A stretch of DNA of 64,000 nt, taken from Occultella glacieicola (GTDB lineage: Bacteria > Actinomycetota > Actinomycetes > Actinomycetales > Beutenbergiaceae). The stretch is taken from positions 248,001-312,000 of the forward strand of contig NZ_SMNA01000006.1 of NCBI RefSeq assembly GCF_004353825.1. The letters run 5' to 3'. This document shows positions 35,363 to 44,000 of this stretch, one piece after another (positions within the stretch are counted from its first letter, which is position 1; every line of letters starts with the position of its first letter). A program made the translations under genes and the position numbers. Under the pieces are notes generated by a model, which saw only the letters and a program-made list of their open reading frames with translations, was not told where the DNA came from and did no database searches.

Positions 35363-36220
35363 TCAGGGCCGGGCGTCCGGATCTGCCAGGAACGGCTCGA
35401 CGGCGGTGCGCATGACGTCGGTGGGATCGGCGGCACCGGTCCAGCGGACGAACGCCGTCGCGGCCTGGGCGATCAGCATCCCCTCGCCGTTCGCGGCCGG
35501 TCGCCCGGAGGCGCGGGCCTGCCGGACCAGTTCGGTGGTGCGCGGCAGGTAGACCACGTCGAACACGGCGCACTCCGGTGCCAGCGACTCGACCGCGACG
35601 ACCGGCCCCGGGCTCAGCATGCCCACGGAGGTGGCGTTCACGAAGAGGTCCGCCGCGGCCAGGGTCTCGCCGAGTCCGGGATCGTCGAAGGTAGTCGCGT
35701 CGATCTCGGCTGTGTCCACGATATCGGCGAACTCGGTCGCGAGGCGTTCCGAGTCCGCGAGCCTGAGGTCGGCGACGGTCATGGCGGCGGGGTGCTGGGT
35801 CGCCAGACCGTAGGCGACGGCGTGGGCCACGCCGCCGGCGCCCGCGACCACCACGCGGGCGCCCTCGACGGGCCGCTCGAGGACCGTCGCGAGGCCGGCC
35901 AGGAAGCCCAGGACGTCGGTGTTGAAGCCCACCAGACGTCCGTCCGGCGTCACCTCGACGCTGTTGACGGCCCCGATCGCCGCCGCCGCGGGCTCGACCT
36001 CATCCAGGAGCGGCACGATCGCCTGCTTGTGCGGGGCGGTGATCTGGAACCCGTACCAGCCCTCCTCCCGGGCCCGCGCCACCTGGCCGGGCAGCTCCGC
36101 GGCGGTGACCTCCTCCAGCTGATACCGGCCGTCGATCCCGGCCGCCTCGAAGGCGGCGTTGTGCATGACGGCCGAGTGCACCCGGTTGAGCGGCAGGCCG
36201 AAGAGCGCTGCTGTGCGCAT
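35363..36220 (-). CDS. Shikimate/quinate dehydrogenase-like protein with altered substrate motif
   Basis: 285 residues from an ATG at 36220 with AAGGAG upstream. It has the AroE fold: catalytic Lys65 in TAPHKQ, GAVNSV at 83-88, GFNTD with Asp102, and the NADP-type GAGGVAHAV loop. The shikimate-binding motif usually reads HSxSP; here it is RVHSAVMHN, so the first serine is Val and the Pro is Ala. That suggests a related hydroxy acid rather than shikimate itself. It is the last gene of the SDR/CoA-transferase operon, which is not an aromatic biosynthesis context. Confidence 0.8.
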   Translation of the reverse strand: MRTAALFGLPLNRVHSAVMHNAAFEAAGIDGRYQLEEVTAAELPGQVARAREEGWYGFQITAPHKQAIVPLLDEVEPAAAAIGAVNSVEVTPDGRLVGFNTDVLGFLAGLATVLERPVEGARVVVAGAGGVAHAVAYGLATQHPAAMTVADLRLADSERLATEFADIVDTAEIDATTFDDPGLGETLAAADLFVNATSVGMLSPGPVVAVESLAPECAVFDVVYLPRTTELVRQARASGRPAANGEGMLIAQAATAFVRWTGAADPTDVMRTAVEPFLADPDARP

Positions 36221-36233
36221 CGATGTCTCCTTG

Positions 36234-37007
36234 TCAGCGATCGGTGAAGATGGGGTCGCGCTTCTGCGCGAACGCACGGGCTCCCTCGAGCATGTCCTCC
36301 GTGCCGAACACCGCCTCGGACGCGTCGAGCTCCAGGGCCATGCCCTCCTCGAGGGTCCGGTCGACCGACTCGTCGAGCAGTCGCTTCGCGAGCCGGGTCG
36401 CCAGCGGTCCGCGGGTGGCGACGATGTCCGCCAATCCGCGCGCCGCGTCGAGTGCGCCACCCTTCGGCGCGACCCGGGTAAGGAGTCCGATCTCGAGGGC
36501 CCGGTGGGCGGTCACCGGTTCGCCGAGGAGCACGAACTCCTTGGCGCGGGCCAGCCCGACGAGCCGGGCGAGCCGCTGCGTGCCGCCGCTGCCGGGCAGC
36601 ACGCCGAGCCGCAGCTCGGGCAGGCCGAGCTTGGACTGTTCGCTCGCCACCCGCAGGTCGCAGCACAGTGCCAGTTCCAGGCCACCGCCGAGCGCGTGCC
36701 CCTCGATGGCCGCGATGGTCGGCACGGCCACCTTGGCGAGCTGCCGGTAGACGAGCTTCTCCAGCAGCAGCTTGTCCTCGGCCACCCGGCCGCGCAGCCC
36801 TTCGAACTCGGCGATGTCCGAGCCCGCGCAGAAGGCCCGCCCGCCGGCTCCGGTCACGATCAGGACCCTGGCCCCGCGGTGGTTCGACACCCGGGCCAGG
36901 GCGTCCCGCAGCTGTGCCGTGAACTCCCGGCTGACCACGTTCATCGGTGGGTTGTCCCAGACGATCTCGCACCGTTCGCCCAGCTCCACCCGCATCAGGT
37001 CACTCAC
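36234..37007 (-). CDS. Enoyl-CoA hydratase/isomerase family protein
   Basis: 257 residues from an ATG at 37007 that overlaps the CoA-transferase stop. The crotonase oxyanion-hole segments are seen in FCAGSDIAEF and EGHALGGGLELAL. Both catalytic Glu positions of true hydratases are filled: the one in GGGLELAL and the one in LPELRLGVLPGSGG. It probably hydrates an unsaturated acyl-CoA made from the operon's substrate after CoA transfer. Confidence 0.88.
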   Translation of the reverse strand: MSDLMRVELGERCEIVWDNPPMNVVSREFTAQLRDALARVSNHRGARVLIVTGAGGRAFCAGSDIAEFEGLRGRVAEDKLLLEKLVYRQLAKVAVPTIAAIEGHALGGGLELALCCDLRVASEQSKLGLPELRLGVLPGSGGTQRLARLVGLARAKEFVLLGEPVTAHRALEIGLLTRVAPKGGALDAARGLADIVATRGPLATRLAKRLLDESVDRTLEEGMALELDASEAVFGTEDMLEGARAFAQKRDPIFTDR

Positions 37008-38578
37008 GTCGCTCCGCCCCGGTTGAAGTCGTCGGCCAGGCCCATCGGGCCGGCCCGGAAGATCCGCGGATCCATGGTTCGCAGCTCGGGTGCCACCGCA
37101 GGTCGGAACCCGAGGTGCGCCACCACGTCGCGCTCGGCGTTCAGTCCGTCCGCGATCTCGGTGAGCGTCGGGCCGTCCGCCGTGAGCTCGAACACGGCCC
37201 GTTCGGTGATGTAGCGCACCTGCTGGCCCTTCGCGAGGGCCCGTTCGGCGCTGAAGCTGATCTGGCGGACCTTCGGGACGAACTTGCGGTACTGCCCCTC
37301 CGAGGAGATCGTGAGCCGTCCGGCGTCGACCCCCACCCGCAGGCCCCCGGTCGTCAGGGTGCCGACGAAGCAGACCCGGCCGGTGCGGTTCGCGATGTTG
37401 AGGAAGCCACCCGGCCCCCGCGGCCGCTCGTCGAACTCGTGGACGTTGACGTTGCCCTCGGCATCGACCTCGGCGAAGGACAGGCTCGCGATGTCGAGGC
37501 CGCCGCCGTCGTAGAAGTCGAACATCGAGGGCTGCTCGAGCATGGCCTGGAAGTTCACCCCCGCACCGCCATCGGCGCCGGCGGCGGGCGCACCACCGAA
37601 GATGCCCTGCTCGACGGTCAGGGTCAGGGCGTCAGTGATGCCCTCGGCGGCCGCGATGGCGCCGATCTGCTGGCTGATGCCGAAGCCGAGGTTGCAGATG
37701 TCACCGGGCGCGAACTCCAGCAGGGACCGGCGCGCGATCACCTGGCGCACATCCGGTGCCGCGGGCGCCGCGTCGGGGGCGAGGGGCCGCGGTTGTCTCA
37801 GCTGCCCCGCGAAGTACGGCGAGAACGCGGTGCGGTAGGTCTGCCGCTGGTCCGGGTCGACGTAGACGTGGTCGACCAGGGCCCCGGGGATGCGGACGTC
37901 CCGGGGTCGCAGGCTCCCGCGCTGGACCAGCCGCTTCACCTGCACGATCACCCGGCCGCCGCGGTTGTGGGCGGCCATCGCGAGCGCGAGGGAGTCGCCG
38001 TGCACGGCCTCCTCCTCCATGGACAGGTTCCCGTCCTCGTCGGCGGTGCTGGCACGAATGACGGCGACGTCGATCGGCAGGGCCGGATAGAACAGCCATT
38101 CCCGGCCCGCGAGCTGCACGACCTCGACGAGTTCCTCGGTTGTCACGTCGTTCTGTCGGCCGCCGCCCTGCCGAGGGTCGACGTAGGTACCGAGGCCGAC
38201 GTCGGTGACGAGCCCCGGACGCCCGGCCGCCATCTCCCGGCAGAGAGCGGACAAGACACCCTGCGGGAACGAGTACGCCTCGATCTCGTTCGCTCGGACC
38301 TGTGCGCCGAGCGCAGGCTCGTTGCCGATGTTGCTCCCGATCGTGCGTGCGTGCAGGCCCGGCAGCGCGAGCTGGGACATCCCCCGGTCGGCGAAGTCAC
38401 CGATGCCGACCACGCGCACGGTGGTCAGCCCGCGGGGCACCCCACCGGTGGCGAACCGTTCGGCGAGACTGTCGATGAACAGCTGCGGCACGGCGTGGCC
38501 GGCGCCGGATCCGCCGATCCAGACCGCGTCCCCGTCGCGGACCAGACCGACGGCCTCGGTGACGTCCAGGAGCCTCAT
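37004..38578 (-). CDS. Single-chain acyl-CoA:carboxylate CoA-transferase (family I)
   Basis: 524 residues from an ATG at 38578. The alpha and beta halves are fused, as in YdiF/acetate CoA-transferases. The catalytic Glu is at 323 in LTVEQGIFGGAP, which forms the gamma-glutamyl-CoA thioester; the oxyanion loop GSGAGHAV is at 23-30. The enzyme would activate a free carboxylic acid to its CoA thioester. It sits between an SDR and a hydratase, consistent with a short beta-oxidation-like route. Confidence 0.88.
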   Translation of the reverse strand: MRLLDVTEAVGLVRDGDAVWIGGSGAGHAVPQLFIDSLAERFATGGVPRGLTTVRVVGIGDFADRGMSQLALPGLHARTIGSNIGNEPALGAQVRANEIEAYSFPQGVLSALCREMAAGRPGLVTDVGLGTYVDPRQGGGRQNDVTTEELVEVVQLAGREWLFYPALPIDVAVIRASTADEDGNLSMEEEAVHGDSLALAMAAHNRGGRVIVQVKRLVQRGSLRPRDVRIPGALVDHVYVDPDQRQTYRTAFSPYFAGQLRQPRPLAPDAAPAAPDVRQVIARRSLLEFAPGDICNLGFGISQQIGAIAAAEGITDALTLTVEQGIFGGAPAAGADGGAGVNFQAMLEQPSMFDFYDGGGLDIASLSFAEVDAEGNVNVHEFDERPRGPGGFLNIANRTGRVCFVGTLTTGGLRVGVDAGRLTISSEGQYRKFVPKVRQISFSAERALAKGQQVRYITERAVFELTADGPTLTEIADGLNAERDVVAHLGFRPAVAPELRTMDPRIFRAGPMGLADDFNRGGAT

Positions 38579-38594
38579 GACCGTGGCGCCGTGC

Positions 38595-39401
38595 TCATGG
38601 CATCAGCCCGCCGGAGTTCGGGCCGAGGGTCTGGCCGAGGAACAGTGCGGAGGCGTCCGAGAGCAGGAAGATCACGGCGTCGGCGACCTCCTCGGGCTCG
38701 GCGAACCGTCCGAGCGGGAGTTCGGCCATGCGCTTGCGCCCGACCTCCCCGTCCATCACCGTCCGGCCCATGTCCGTGTTGATCACGCCGGGCGCGACGG
38801 CGTTGGCTCGCACGCCCCGCTGCCCGAACTCCCGGGAGATCGACTTCGCCAGGGCCATCACGCCCGCCTTGGCCGCCGCGTAGTGCGCGACGCCCGGCCA
38901 GCCGACCTGCCCCAGCCGTGAGGCCACGTTCACGATCGACCCGCTGCCCTGTTCCAGCATGATCGGGAGCACCGCCTGACTGGTCAGGAACATCGACGTC
39001 AGGTCCGTCCGGATCACCGTGTCCCACTGCTCCTCGGTGATCTCGAGGAACGCGTTCTCGGGCATGATCCCGGCGTTGTTCACCAGCCCGTCGATGCGCC
39101 CGAACGCCTCGTGGGTCGCGGCCACGACCCGGGCGATCTGCTCGCGATCGCGCACGTCGCAGCGTCGGACGAGCGACCGTCGGCCCAGGGCCTGGATCTC
39201 GGTCGACGTCTTCTCCGCTCGTTCGTCACTCGTGTGGAACGTGAACGCCACGTCGGCGCCCGCTGCCGCGGCGGCCAGCGCCACGCTCCGTCCCAGCCCC
39301 TTCGCTGCTCCGGTGACCAGGACGACGCGGCCCGCCAGGGGGCCGCTGCTGGGACCGGTCCGTGCCGGCCGTGGGTCGGAGATCGCTGTCGGTGTCGCCA
39401 T
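38595..39401 (-). CDS. SDR-family oxidoreductase
   Basis: 268 residues from an ATG at 39401 with GGAGGG upstream; an upstream ATG at 39413 is possible. The cofactor loop is TGAAKGLG, NNAG is present, and the catalytic set is Ser in NVASRLG and YAAAK. It is close to 3-oxoacyl-ACP reductase-like SDRs and would reduce or oxidise a hydroxyl/keto group with NAD(P). It is the first gene of the four-gene operon; a LacI-type operator lies 16 bases upstream of its start. Confidence 0.88.
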   Translation of the reverse strand: MATPTAISDPRPARTGPSSGPLAGRVVLVTGAAKGLGRSVALAAAAAGADVAFTFHTSDERAEKTSTEIQALGRRSLVRRCDVRDREQIARVVAATHEAFGRIDGLVNNAGIMPENAFLEITEEQWDTVIRTDLTSMFLTSQAVLPIMLEQGSGSIVNVASRLGQVGWPGVAHYAAAKAGVMALAKSISREFGQRGVRANAVAPGVINTDMGRTVMDGEVGRKRMAELPLGRFAEPEEVADAVIFLLSDASALFLGQTLGPNSGGLMP

Positions 39402-39416
39402 TGAACCCTCCAAATC

Positions 39417-39428
39417 GGAAGCGCTTTC
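39417..39428. promoter_or_regulatory. LacI-type operator 1 (divergent SDR/amidohydrolase)
   Basis: GGAAGCGCTTTC differs by one base from the perfect palindrome GAAAGCGCTTTC found at 43958. It lies in the 45-base gap between divergent start codons. TAGACT at 39433-39438, and its mirror on the other strand, could be overlapping -10 boxes, making the plus transcript nearly leaderless. Confidence 0.65.
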
Positions 39429-39446
39429 AGTCTAGACTTCCACGAC

Positions 39447-40511
39447 ATGACCTCAAAAGCAACCAGCCCGACGGCGCCCGGCGGCGACCCGGTCATCGAC
39501 CTGCACGCGCACATCCTGCCGCCCGCACTCCTGCACGCACGTGCGTGGTCCGGCGTGCCCGACCCGTGGCGCCCGGCAGCCGTCGGGCCGGACCGGGCGG
39601 CCGCCGCGGACGAACCCTGGTTGCAGGTCACGATCGGCGATCGACCCACCTCCCCGATCCCACCGGCCCTGGTGTCCCTACCGCAGCGCCTCGCGACGAT
39701 GGACCACCTCGGGGTCGACGTCCAGGTGGTCTCGCCATGGATGGAGCTGTACCCGCGTGGGCTCGCCGCGGATGGCGTGGAGGCGCACGTCCGGGTCATC
39801 AACGACGCGGTGGTGCAGGAGGTCCACGCGGCTCCGGGCCGCCTCCTCGGCCTGGGCATGGTCCCGCTGACGAGCGGCGCCGCCGCCGCACACGAGGCCC
39901 GACGCGCCGTCGCCGAACTCGGCCTGGCCGGCGTCATCGTCGCCACCTCCGGTGTCGGTCTCCCGTTGGAGGACGCCGACCTCCGCCAATTCTGGGCCAC
40001 AACCGCCGAACTGGGCGCCGTGGTCCTGATCCACCCCGTGCTGCCCCTCGCCGCGGAACGGATGCGGGTCCCCCCGCTCGGCGATCTGATCGGGCATCCA
40101 CTGGAGACCACCACGGCGGTCGCCACCCTGCTGCGCACCGGGATCCTCGACCGCCATCCGGACCTGCGCCTGGTGGTGCCGCACGGTGGCGGCGCCATCC
40201 CCGCGCTGGCCGATCGCATCGGCGCACTCTGGGAACACTCCGGCGGCCCGGTGACGGCCACCGCGCCGGCCGCGACCCTCGGGCGGATCCACTACGACGT
40301 GCTCACCCACTCCGACCGTGCGCTGCGCTGGCTCGAGGAGTTCACCGAGCCCGGCCGACTCGTCCTCGGCACGGACTACCCGTTCGCCACCGGAGACGTC
40401 GATGCGCTCGCCCGGGCCCGCCGGGTGCTGACCTCTGCGTCCCTTCCCGGGGCGCTCGGGCGGAACGCCGCGGCCCTCCTGCCCCACGGCCTCCGGACAC
40501 CCCGTGCTTGA
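39447..40511 (+). CDS. ACMSD-type amidohydrolase (amidohydrolase_2 family)
   Basis: 354 residues from an ATG at 39447. The metal site is DLHAHI (HxH), LIHP, PHGGG and the terminal Asp in GTDYPF, the set found in the aminocarboxymuconate-semialdehyde decarboxylase family. Members decarboxylate ring or muconate acids or hydrolyse lactones without redox chemistry. It diverges from the SDR/CoA-transferase operon and shares its operator, so both probably act on one substrate. Confidence 0.85.
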   Translation: MTSKATSPTAPGGDPVIDLHAHILPPALLHARAWSGVPDPWRPAAVGPDRAAAADEPWLQVTIGDRPTSPIPPALVSLPQRLATMDHLGVDVQVVSPWMELYPRGLAADGVEAHVRVINDAVVQEVHAAPGRLLGLGMVPLTSGAAAAHEARRAVAELGLAGVIVATSGVGLPLEDADLRQFWATTAELGAVVLIHPVLPLAAERMRVPPLGDLIGHPLETTTAVATLLRTGILDRHPDLRLVVPHGGGAIPALADRIGALWEHSGGPVTATAPAATLGRIHYDVLTHSDRALRWLEEFTEPGRLVLGTDYPFATGDVDALARARRVLTSASLPGALGRNAAALLPHGLRTPRA

Positions 40512-40534
40512 CAGGCTGACCGCTTCGATATAGA
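40508..40534 (+). promoter_or_regulatory. Promoter overlapped by operator 2
   Basis: A perfect TTGACA -35 box (40508-40513) overlaps the amidohydrolase stop. TATAGA at 40529-40534 is the likely -10 box, with a short 15-base spacer. The operator begins at 40533, so repressor binding would block the promoter. Confidence 0.5.
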
Positions 40535-40544
40535 AAGCGCTTAC
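40533..40544. promoter_or_regulatory. LacI-type operator 2
   Basis: GAAAGCGCTTAC, one mismatch from the perfect palindrome at 43958. It overlaps the -10 region and lies 41 bases before the start of the oxidoreductase gene at 40586. Confidence 0.65.
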
Positions 40545-40585
40545 AGCTTCGTCCTCGAACCTCACCCCAACGGCGGGAGCGCACA

Positions 40586-41749
40586 GTGGAAGACATCCGG
40601 CTCGGCATCATCATGAACGGCGTCACCGGGAGGATGGGCACCCGGCAGCATCTCGACCGTTCGATCATCGCGATCCGCGATCAGGGCGGCCTCGAGCTCG
40701 GGGACGGGCGGCGCATCGTCGTCGACCCGATCCTGGTCGGCCGCAATGCCGCGAAGGTGGAGCATCTCGCGAAGCAGTACGGCGTGGAGCGGTGGACCAC
40801 GAACCTCTCCGAGGCCCTCGCAGGTGACGAGGACACGATCTACTTCGACGCACAGACCACGAACCGGCGTTTCGACGCCATCGCGGAGGCCATCGGGGCC
40901 GGGAAGCACATCTTCTGCGAGAAGCCGACCGCGACCAGCCTCGCCGACGCCCTCGAGCTCGCCCGGCTCGCCAAGGAGGCGGGCGTCGTCTCGGGGGTCG
41001 TGCAGGACAAGCTGTTCCTGCCCGGGGTCCGCAAGCTCAAGCGTCTGATCGACGGCGGGTTCTTCGGCGAGCTCATCAGCCTTCGCCTCAACTTCGGCTA
41101 CTGGGTGTTCGAGGGCGACTGGCAGCACCTCAACCGGCCGTCCTGGAACTATCGCGCCGAGGACGGCGGCGGCATCATCCTCGACATGTACCCGCACTGG
41201 CGGTACGTGCTGGACCACCTGCTCGGACCGGTGCGGTCCGTCCTGTGCCACTCCCAGGTCCACATCCCCGGCCGGTGGGACGAGAACGGGCAGCCGTACA
41301 CGGCCACGGCCGAGGACGCCTCCTACGGCATGTTCTCCTTCGACTCGGACGTCGTCGCCCAGTTCACCACGTCCTGGGTGACCCGTCCCTACCGGGACGA
41401 GATCGCCGAGTGGCAGCTGGACGGGACCCTGGGCAGTGCGATCGCCGGCCTGCGGAACTGCCGAGTCCAGTCGCGGGCGAACACCCCGATGCCAGTCTGG
41501 AACCCGGACATCCCGAACCCGATCGACTTCCGGGCCGGCTGGCTGGAGGTGCCGGACAACGGCGAGCACGAGAACGCCTTCAAGGTCCAGTGGGAGATGT
41601 TCCTCAAGCACCTCGTCGGATCCCACGAGCAGTTTCCCTGGGACTTGCTCGAAGGTGCCAAGGGCGTCCAGCTCGCCGAGTTGGCGCAGCAATCGGTCGA
41701 CGAACGCCGCTGGGTCGACGTTCCGGAACTCCGGATCCCCGCATCATGA
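40586..41749 (+). CDS. Gfo/Idh/MocA-family dehydrogenase
   Basis: 387 residues from a GTG at 40586 with GGGAG upstream. The N-terminal strand and loop read GIIMNGVTGRMG, unlike the usual GxGxxG but of the same fold. The EKP signature is CEKPTATS near 112. The catalytic region contains GGGIILDMYPHWRYV, where Asp and His would act. It would oxidise a hydroxyl group of a polyol or sugar acid. It forms an operon with the TIM-barrel gene 42 bases downstream. Confidence 0.85.
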   Translation: MEDIRLGIIMNGVTGRMGTRQHLDRSIIAIRDQGGLELGDGRRIVVDPILVGRNAAKVEHLAKQYGVERWTTNLSEALAGDEDTIYFDAQTTNRRFDAIAEAIGAGKHIFCEKPTATSLADALELARLAKEAGVVSGVVQDKLFLPGVRKLKRLIDGGFFGELISLRLNFGYWVFEGDWQHLNRPSWNYRAEDGGGIILDMYPHWRYVLDHLLGPVRSVLCHSQVHIPGRWDENGQPYTATAEDASYGMFSFDSDVVAQFTTSWVTRPYRDEIAEWQLDGTLGSAIAGLRNCRVQSRANTPMPVWNPDIPNPIDFRAGWLEVPDNGEHENAFKVQWEMFLKHLVGSHEQFPWDLLEGAKGVQLAELAQQSVDERRWVDVPELRIPAS

Positions 41750-41791
41750 CCGGTGTGGCCGCTCGCGTGGCGTCGGAACGGGGTCCGGACC

Positions 41792-42598
41792 ATGGCTGAT
41801 CCCAGCAGGCTCTCGCTCAACCAGATCACGGTCCTGTCCTGGGATCTCGCCCGGGCCGTCCGCGGGTGCGCCGAGCACGGGATCGGTTCCGTCGGGGTCT
41901 GGATCGACAAGGTGGAGGAGGCCGGACTCGCGCAAGCCGTCCGGTTGCTCCGCGACCACGACCTCGAGGTGTCGAGCGTGTGCCGGGCGGGCTTCTTCAC
42001 CGACGACCGCCCGGCGGCCACGATCCGGGCGGAGAACGCCCGCGCCGTCGAGATCGCCCACGAGGTCGGCGCCGCCTGCCTCTACATCGTCTGCGGTGGG
42101 CTGGGCCCCGACCGGGACCTGGCCGGTGCCCGCAGCAGGTCGCTCGAGGGGCTCCGCGACCTCGCCGACCTGGCGGGCGCGGCCGGGGTGCGGCTGGCCC
42201 TCGAGCCGCTCCACCCGATGATGTGCGCCGACCGGGGTGTCGTCGTCACGCTCGACCAGGCACTCGACCTGGTCGACGAGATCGGCGACGACACCGTCGG
42301 GGTCGCCGTCGACACCTACAACGTCTGGTGGGACCCACGGCTCGGCGGGGCCATCGAGCGGGCCGGCGACCGGGTGATCGGGTACCAGGTCTGCGACTGG
42401 CTCGTGCCGCAGCCCCATCCGACGTTCGGCCGCGGGATCCCGGGCGACGGCGTGATCGACCTCCGCTCCGTGACGACCGCCGTCGAGGCCACCGGCTTCA
42501 CCGGCGCCATCGAGGTCGAGATCTTCAACGAGGACGTCTGGGCCACCGATCCCGACGACGTCCTGACCGCCATCCGCTCCTCGTTCGAGCTGGTCTGA
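41792..42598 (+). CDS. Sugar phosphate isomerase/epimerase-like TIM barrel
   Basis: 268 residues from an ATG at 41792. The xylose-isomerase-like fold shows metal ligands: Glu in LALEPLHP, Asp in VAVDTYNVWW, His in PHPTFGRG and Glu in AIEVEIFNED. This family includes inosose isomerases, ketose epimerases and the 3-dehydroshikimate dehydratases of the AsbF/QuiC type. Because an AroE-like gene is in the same regulon, the dehydratase activity is worth considering, but the sequence does not decide it. Confidence 0.82.
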   Translation: MADPSRLSLNQITVLSWDLARAVRGCAEHGIGSVGVWIDKVEEAGLAQAVRLLRDHDLEVSSVCRAGFFTDDRPAATIRAENARAVEIAHEVGAACLYIVCGGLGPDRDLAGARSRSLEGLRDLADLAGAAGVRLALEPLHPMMCADRGVVVTLDQALDLVDEIGDDTVGVAVDTYNVWWDPRLGGAIERAGDRVIGYQVCDWLVPQPHPTFGRGIPGDGVIDLRSVTTAVEATGFTGAIEVEIFNEDVWATDPDDVLTAIRSSFELV

Positions 42599-42638
42599 GC
42601 GGTGCGTGGCGGATCGTCACCGGCCCGCCACGCACCGC
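42599..42638. terminator. Bidirectional terminator-like hairpin
   Basis: A perfect 14-base stem (GCGGTGCGTGGCGG and its complement at 42625-42638) surrounds a 12-base loop. It begins immediately after the TIM-barrel stop and ends 17 bases before the end of the convergent LacI gene, so it can serve both transcripts. No T-run is visible, which is common in such GC-rich genomes. Confidence 0.7.
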
Positions 42639-42655
42639 CGCCGGCCGGCGCCGGG

Positions 42656-43687
42656 TCAGGCGGGCGGCGGCGCCGTACTCTGCCGCATGATCACGTTGCC
42701 CTGATAGGACACCGTCCGCGGCACGGCCGACTCGGTGAGCGCGAGGTCGACGGCCTGCTGCCCCACGAGGTCGAGCGGAATGCTCACCGTGGTCAGCGCC
42801 GGAGTGATCTGCGCGGCCAAGGGCACGTCCGCGAACCCGGCGACGGACACCTCACCGGGCACGTCGACGCCGAGCCTCTGCAGCCCGGCCACCACGCCGG
42901 CCGCGACCACGTCGAAGACGCCGAACACGCAGGTGGGCCGATCGGGCGAGGACTTGATCGCCTCCGCGACCCGCATCCCGGCCTCCCGGGAGGTGTCGCC
43001 CGGATAGAGGTTGTCCTTCGCCACCTCGATGCCGTGATCGGCGAGCCCCTGGCGGAAGCCGTCGACGCGGTCCCGGACCGTCACCAACGCCGTCGGCCCG
43101 ACGGCGATCGCGAAGGTGCGGTGCCCGAGCTCCACGAGCGCATGGGCGAGACTGCGTGCGCCCTCCTTGTTCCCGACCACCATCCGGTGCCCGACCCCAC
43201 GTCCGCCGGCGAGGGAGACCACGACCCCGCCGGCGGCCTCGAACTTCGAGAGCTCGTCCATGATCGGGCCGTACTGGGCCTTCTGGGTGTACCCGCTCGC
43301 GGCCATGATGATCGCCCGCGGCCGCTGGGCCCTAAGCAGTTTGACGTACTTCAGTTCCGATGCCGGGTCGCGGTAGGTGCACACCATCGTGACCAGCAGG
43401 TCGTGCTTGTCCGCGGCGCGCACCACCGAGCTGGAGAGCAGCCCGAAATAGGCGTCACTGACATCGTGGACGACGAGCCCGATCGTGTTCGACGTGGCAC
43501 TCGCAAGCGCCCGAGCGTGCAGATTCGGTTCGTAGCCGAGTTCCGCCGCCGCGGCCAGGACCCGCTCCCGCAGGTCCCCCCGACCCCGATAGGTCGGCGA
43601 GTTCGCGTTCAGGACCCTCGACGCCGATGCCAACGACACCCCGGCCAGTTCGGCCACGTCCTGCAGGCGCACGGTCGTACGCTTCAC
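42656..43687 (-). CDS. LacI-family repressor of the CoA-transferase/Liv-type regulon
   Basis: 343 residues from a GTG at 43687, chosen because GGAGGG lies 8 bases upstream. The HTH is RLQDVAELAGVSLASASRVL, followed by the hinge helix YEPNLHARALAS, which inserts in the minor groove of operators with a central CG. The C-terminal domain is a periplasmic-binding-like sensor. Four GAAAGCGCTTTC-like sites at neighbouring promoters, one upstream of this gene, make it the likely regulator of the region and of itself. Confidence 0.9.
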   Translation of the reverse strand: MKRTTVRLQDVAELAGVSLASASRVLNANSPTYRGRGDLRERVLAAAAELGYEPNLHARALASATSNTIGLVVHDVSDAYFGLLSSSVVRAADKHDLLVTMVCTYRDPASELKYVKLLRAQRPRAIIMAASGYTQKAQYGPIMDELSKFEAAGGVVVSLAGGRGVGHRMVVGNKEGARSLAHALVELGHRTFAIAVGPTALVTVRDRVDGFRQGLADHGIEVAKDNLYPGDTSREAGMRVAEAIKSSPDRPTCVFGVFDVVAAGVVAGLQRLGVDVPGEVSVAGFADVPLAAQITPALTTVSIPLDLVGQQAVDLALTESAVPRTVSYQGNVIMRQSTAPPPA

Positions 43688-43789
43688 GGCATCCACCCTC
43701 CCGATCTGCCGGCCCGTCACAGGCGACGCGGTGCCCGAGGTGCGCTATCCCCGGCGGTCGCTTGTCTCGGGCGCAGTCTATCCCTATCC

Positions 43790-43801
43790 GAAAGCGCTTA
43801 C
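43790..43801. promoter_or_regulatory. LacI-type operator 3
   Basis: GAAAGCGCTTAC, identical to operator 2, lies 102 bases upstream of the lacI start. It suggests autoregulation, or looping with operator 4, which is 168 bases away (about 16 helical turns). Confidence 0.65.
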
Positions 43802-43925
43802 GTCATTGAGATCGATCGGCGCGTCGCCGGTTCGCACCGTGAACGACGCGTCCAATCTGAACCGTTGGCGATAGATTCTCTCCAAGCGAAGGCCTCAGAG
43901 TCGCACAAGGAGGAAACCCGAAGAC

Positions 43926-43954
43926 CTTGCGCAACAGCAGGGTCGGTTCTATCG
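43926..43954 (+). promoter_or_regulatory. Promoter of the Liv-type operon
   Basis: A TTGCGC -35 box, a 17-base spacer and a TATCGT -10 box. The perfect operator at 43958-43969 begins 3 bases after the -10 box and covers the expected start point. Confidence 0.5.
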
Positions 43955-43957
43955 TAC

Positions 43958-43969
43958 TGAAAGCGCTTT
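43958..43969. promoter_or_regulatory. LacI-type operator 4 (perfect palindrome)
   Basis: GAAAGCGCTTTC, a perfect 12-base palindrome with a central CG as preferred by LacI-family repressors, placed at the start point of the transporter operon. Confidence 0.75.
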
Positions 43970-44000
43970 CGATGCGCTGTTCATACTCCAAGGAGGCAGC

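Larger units (their letters stand above)
43688..44000. other. Divergent control region of the lacI and Liv-type operons
   Basis: 313 bases between divergent starts. It contains two LacI-type operators and a plus-strand promoter, listed separately, and an AGGAGG ribosome site just before 44001. No ORF or RNA element is recognised. Confidence 0.6.

Noticed and set aside
43688-44000. Riboswitch in the leader of the Liv-type operon
   Set aside because: No conserved aptamer pattern is visible. The operator and promoter elements account for the notable sequence.
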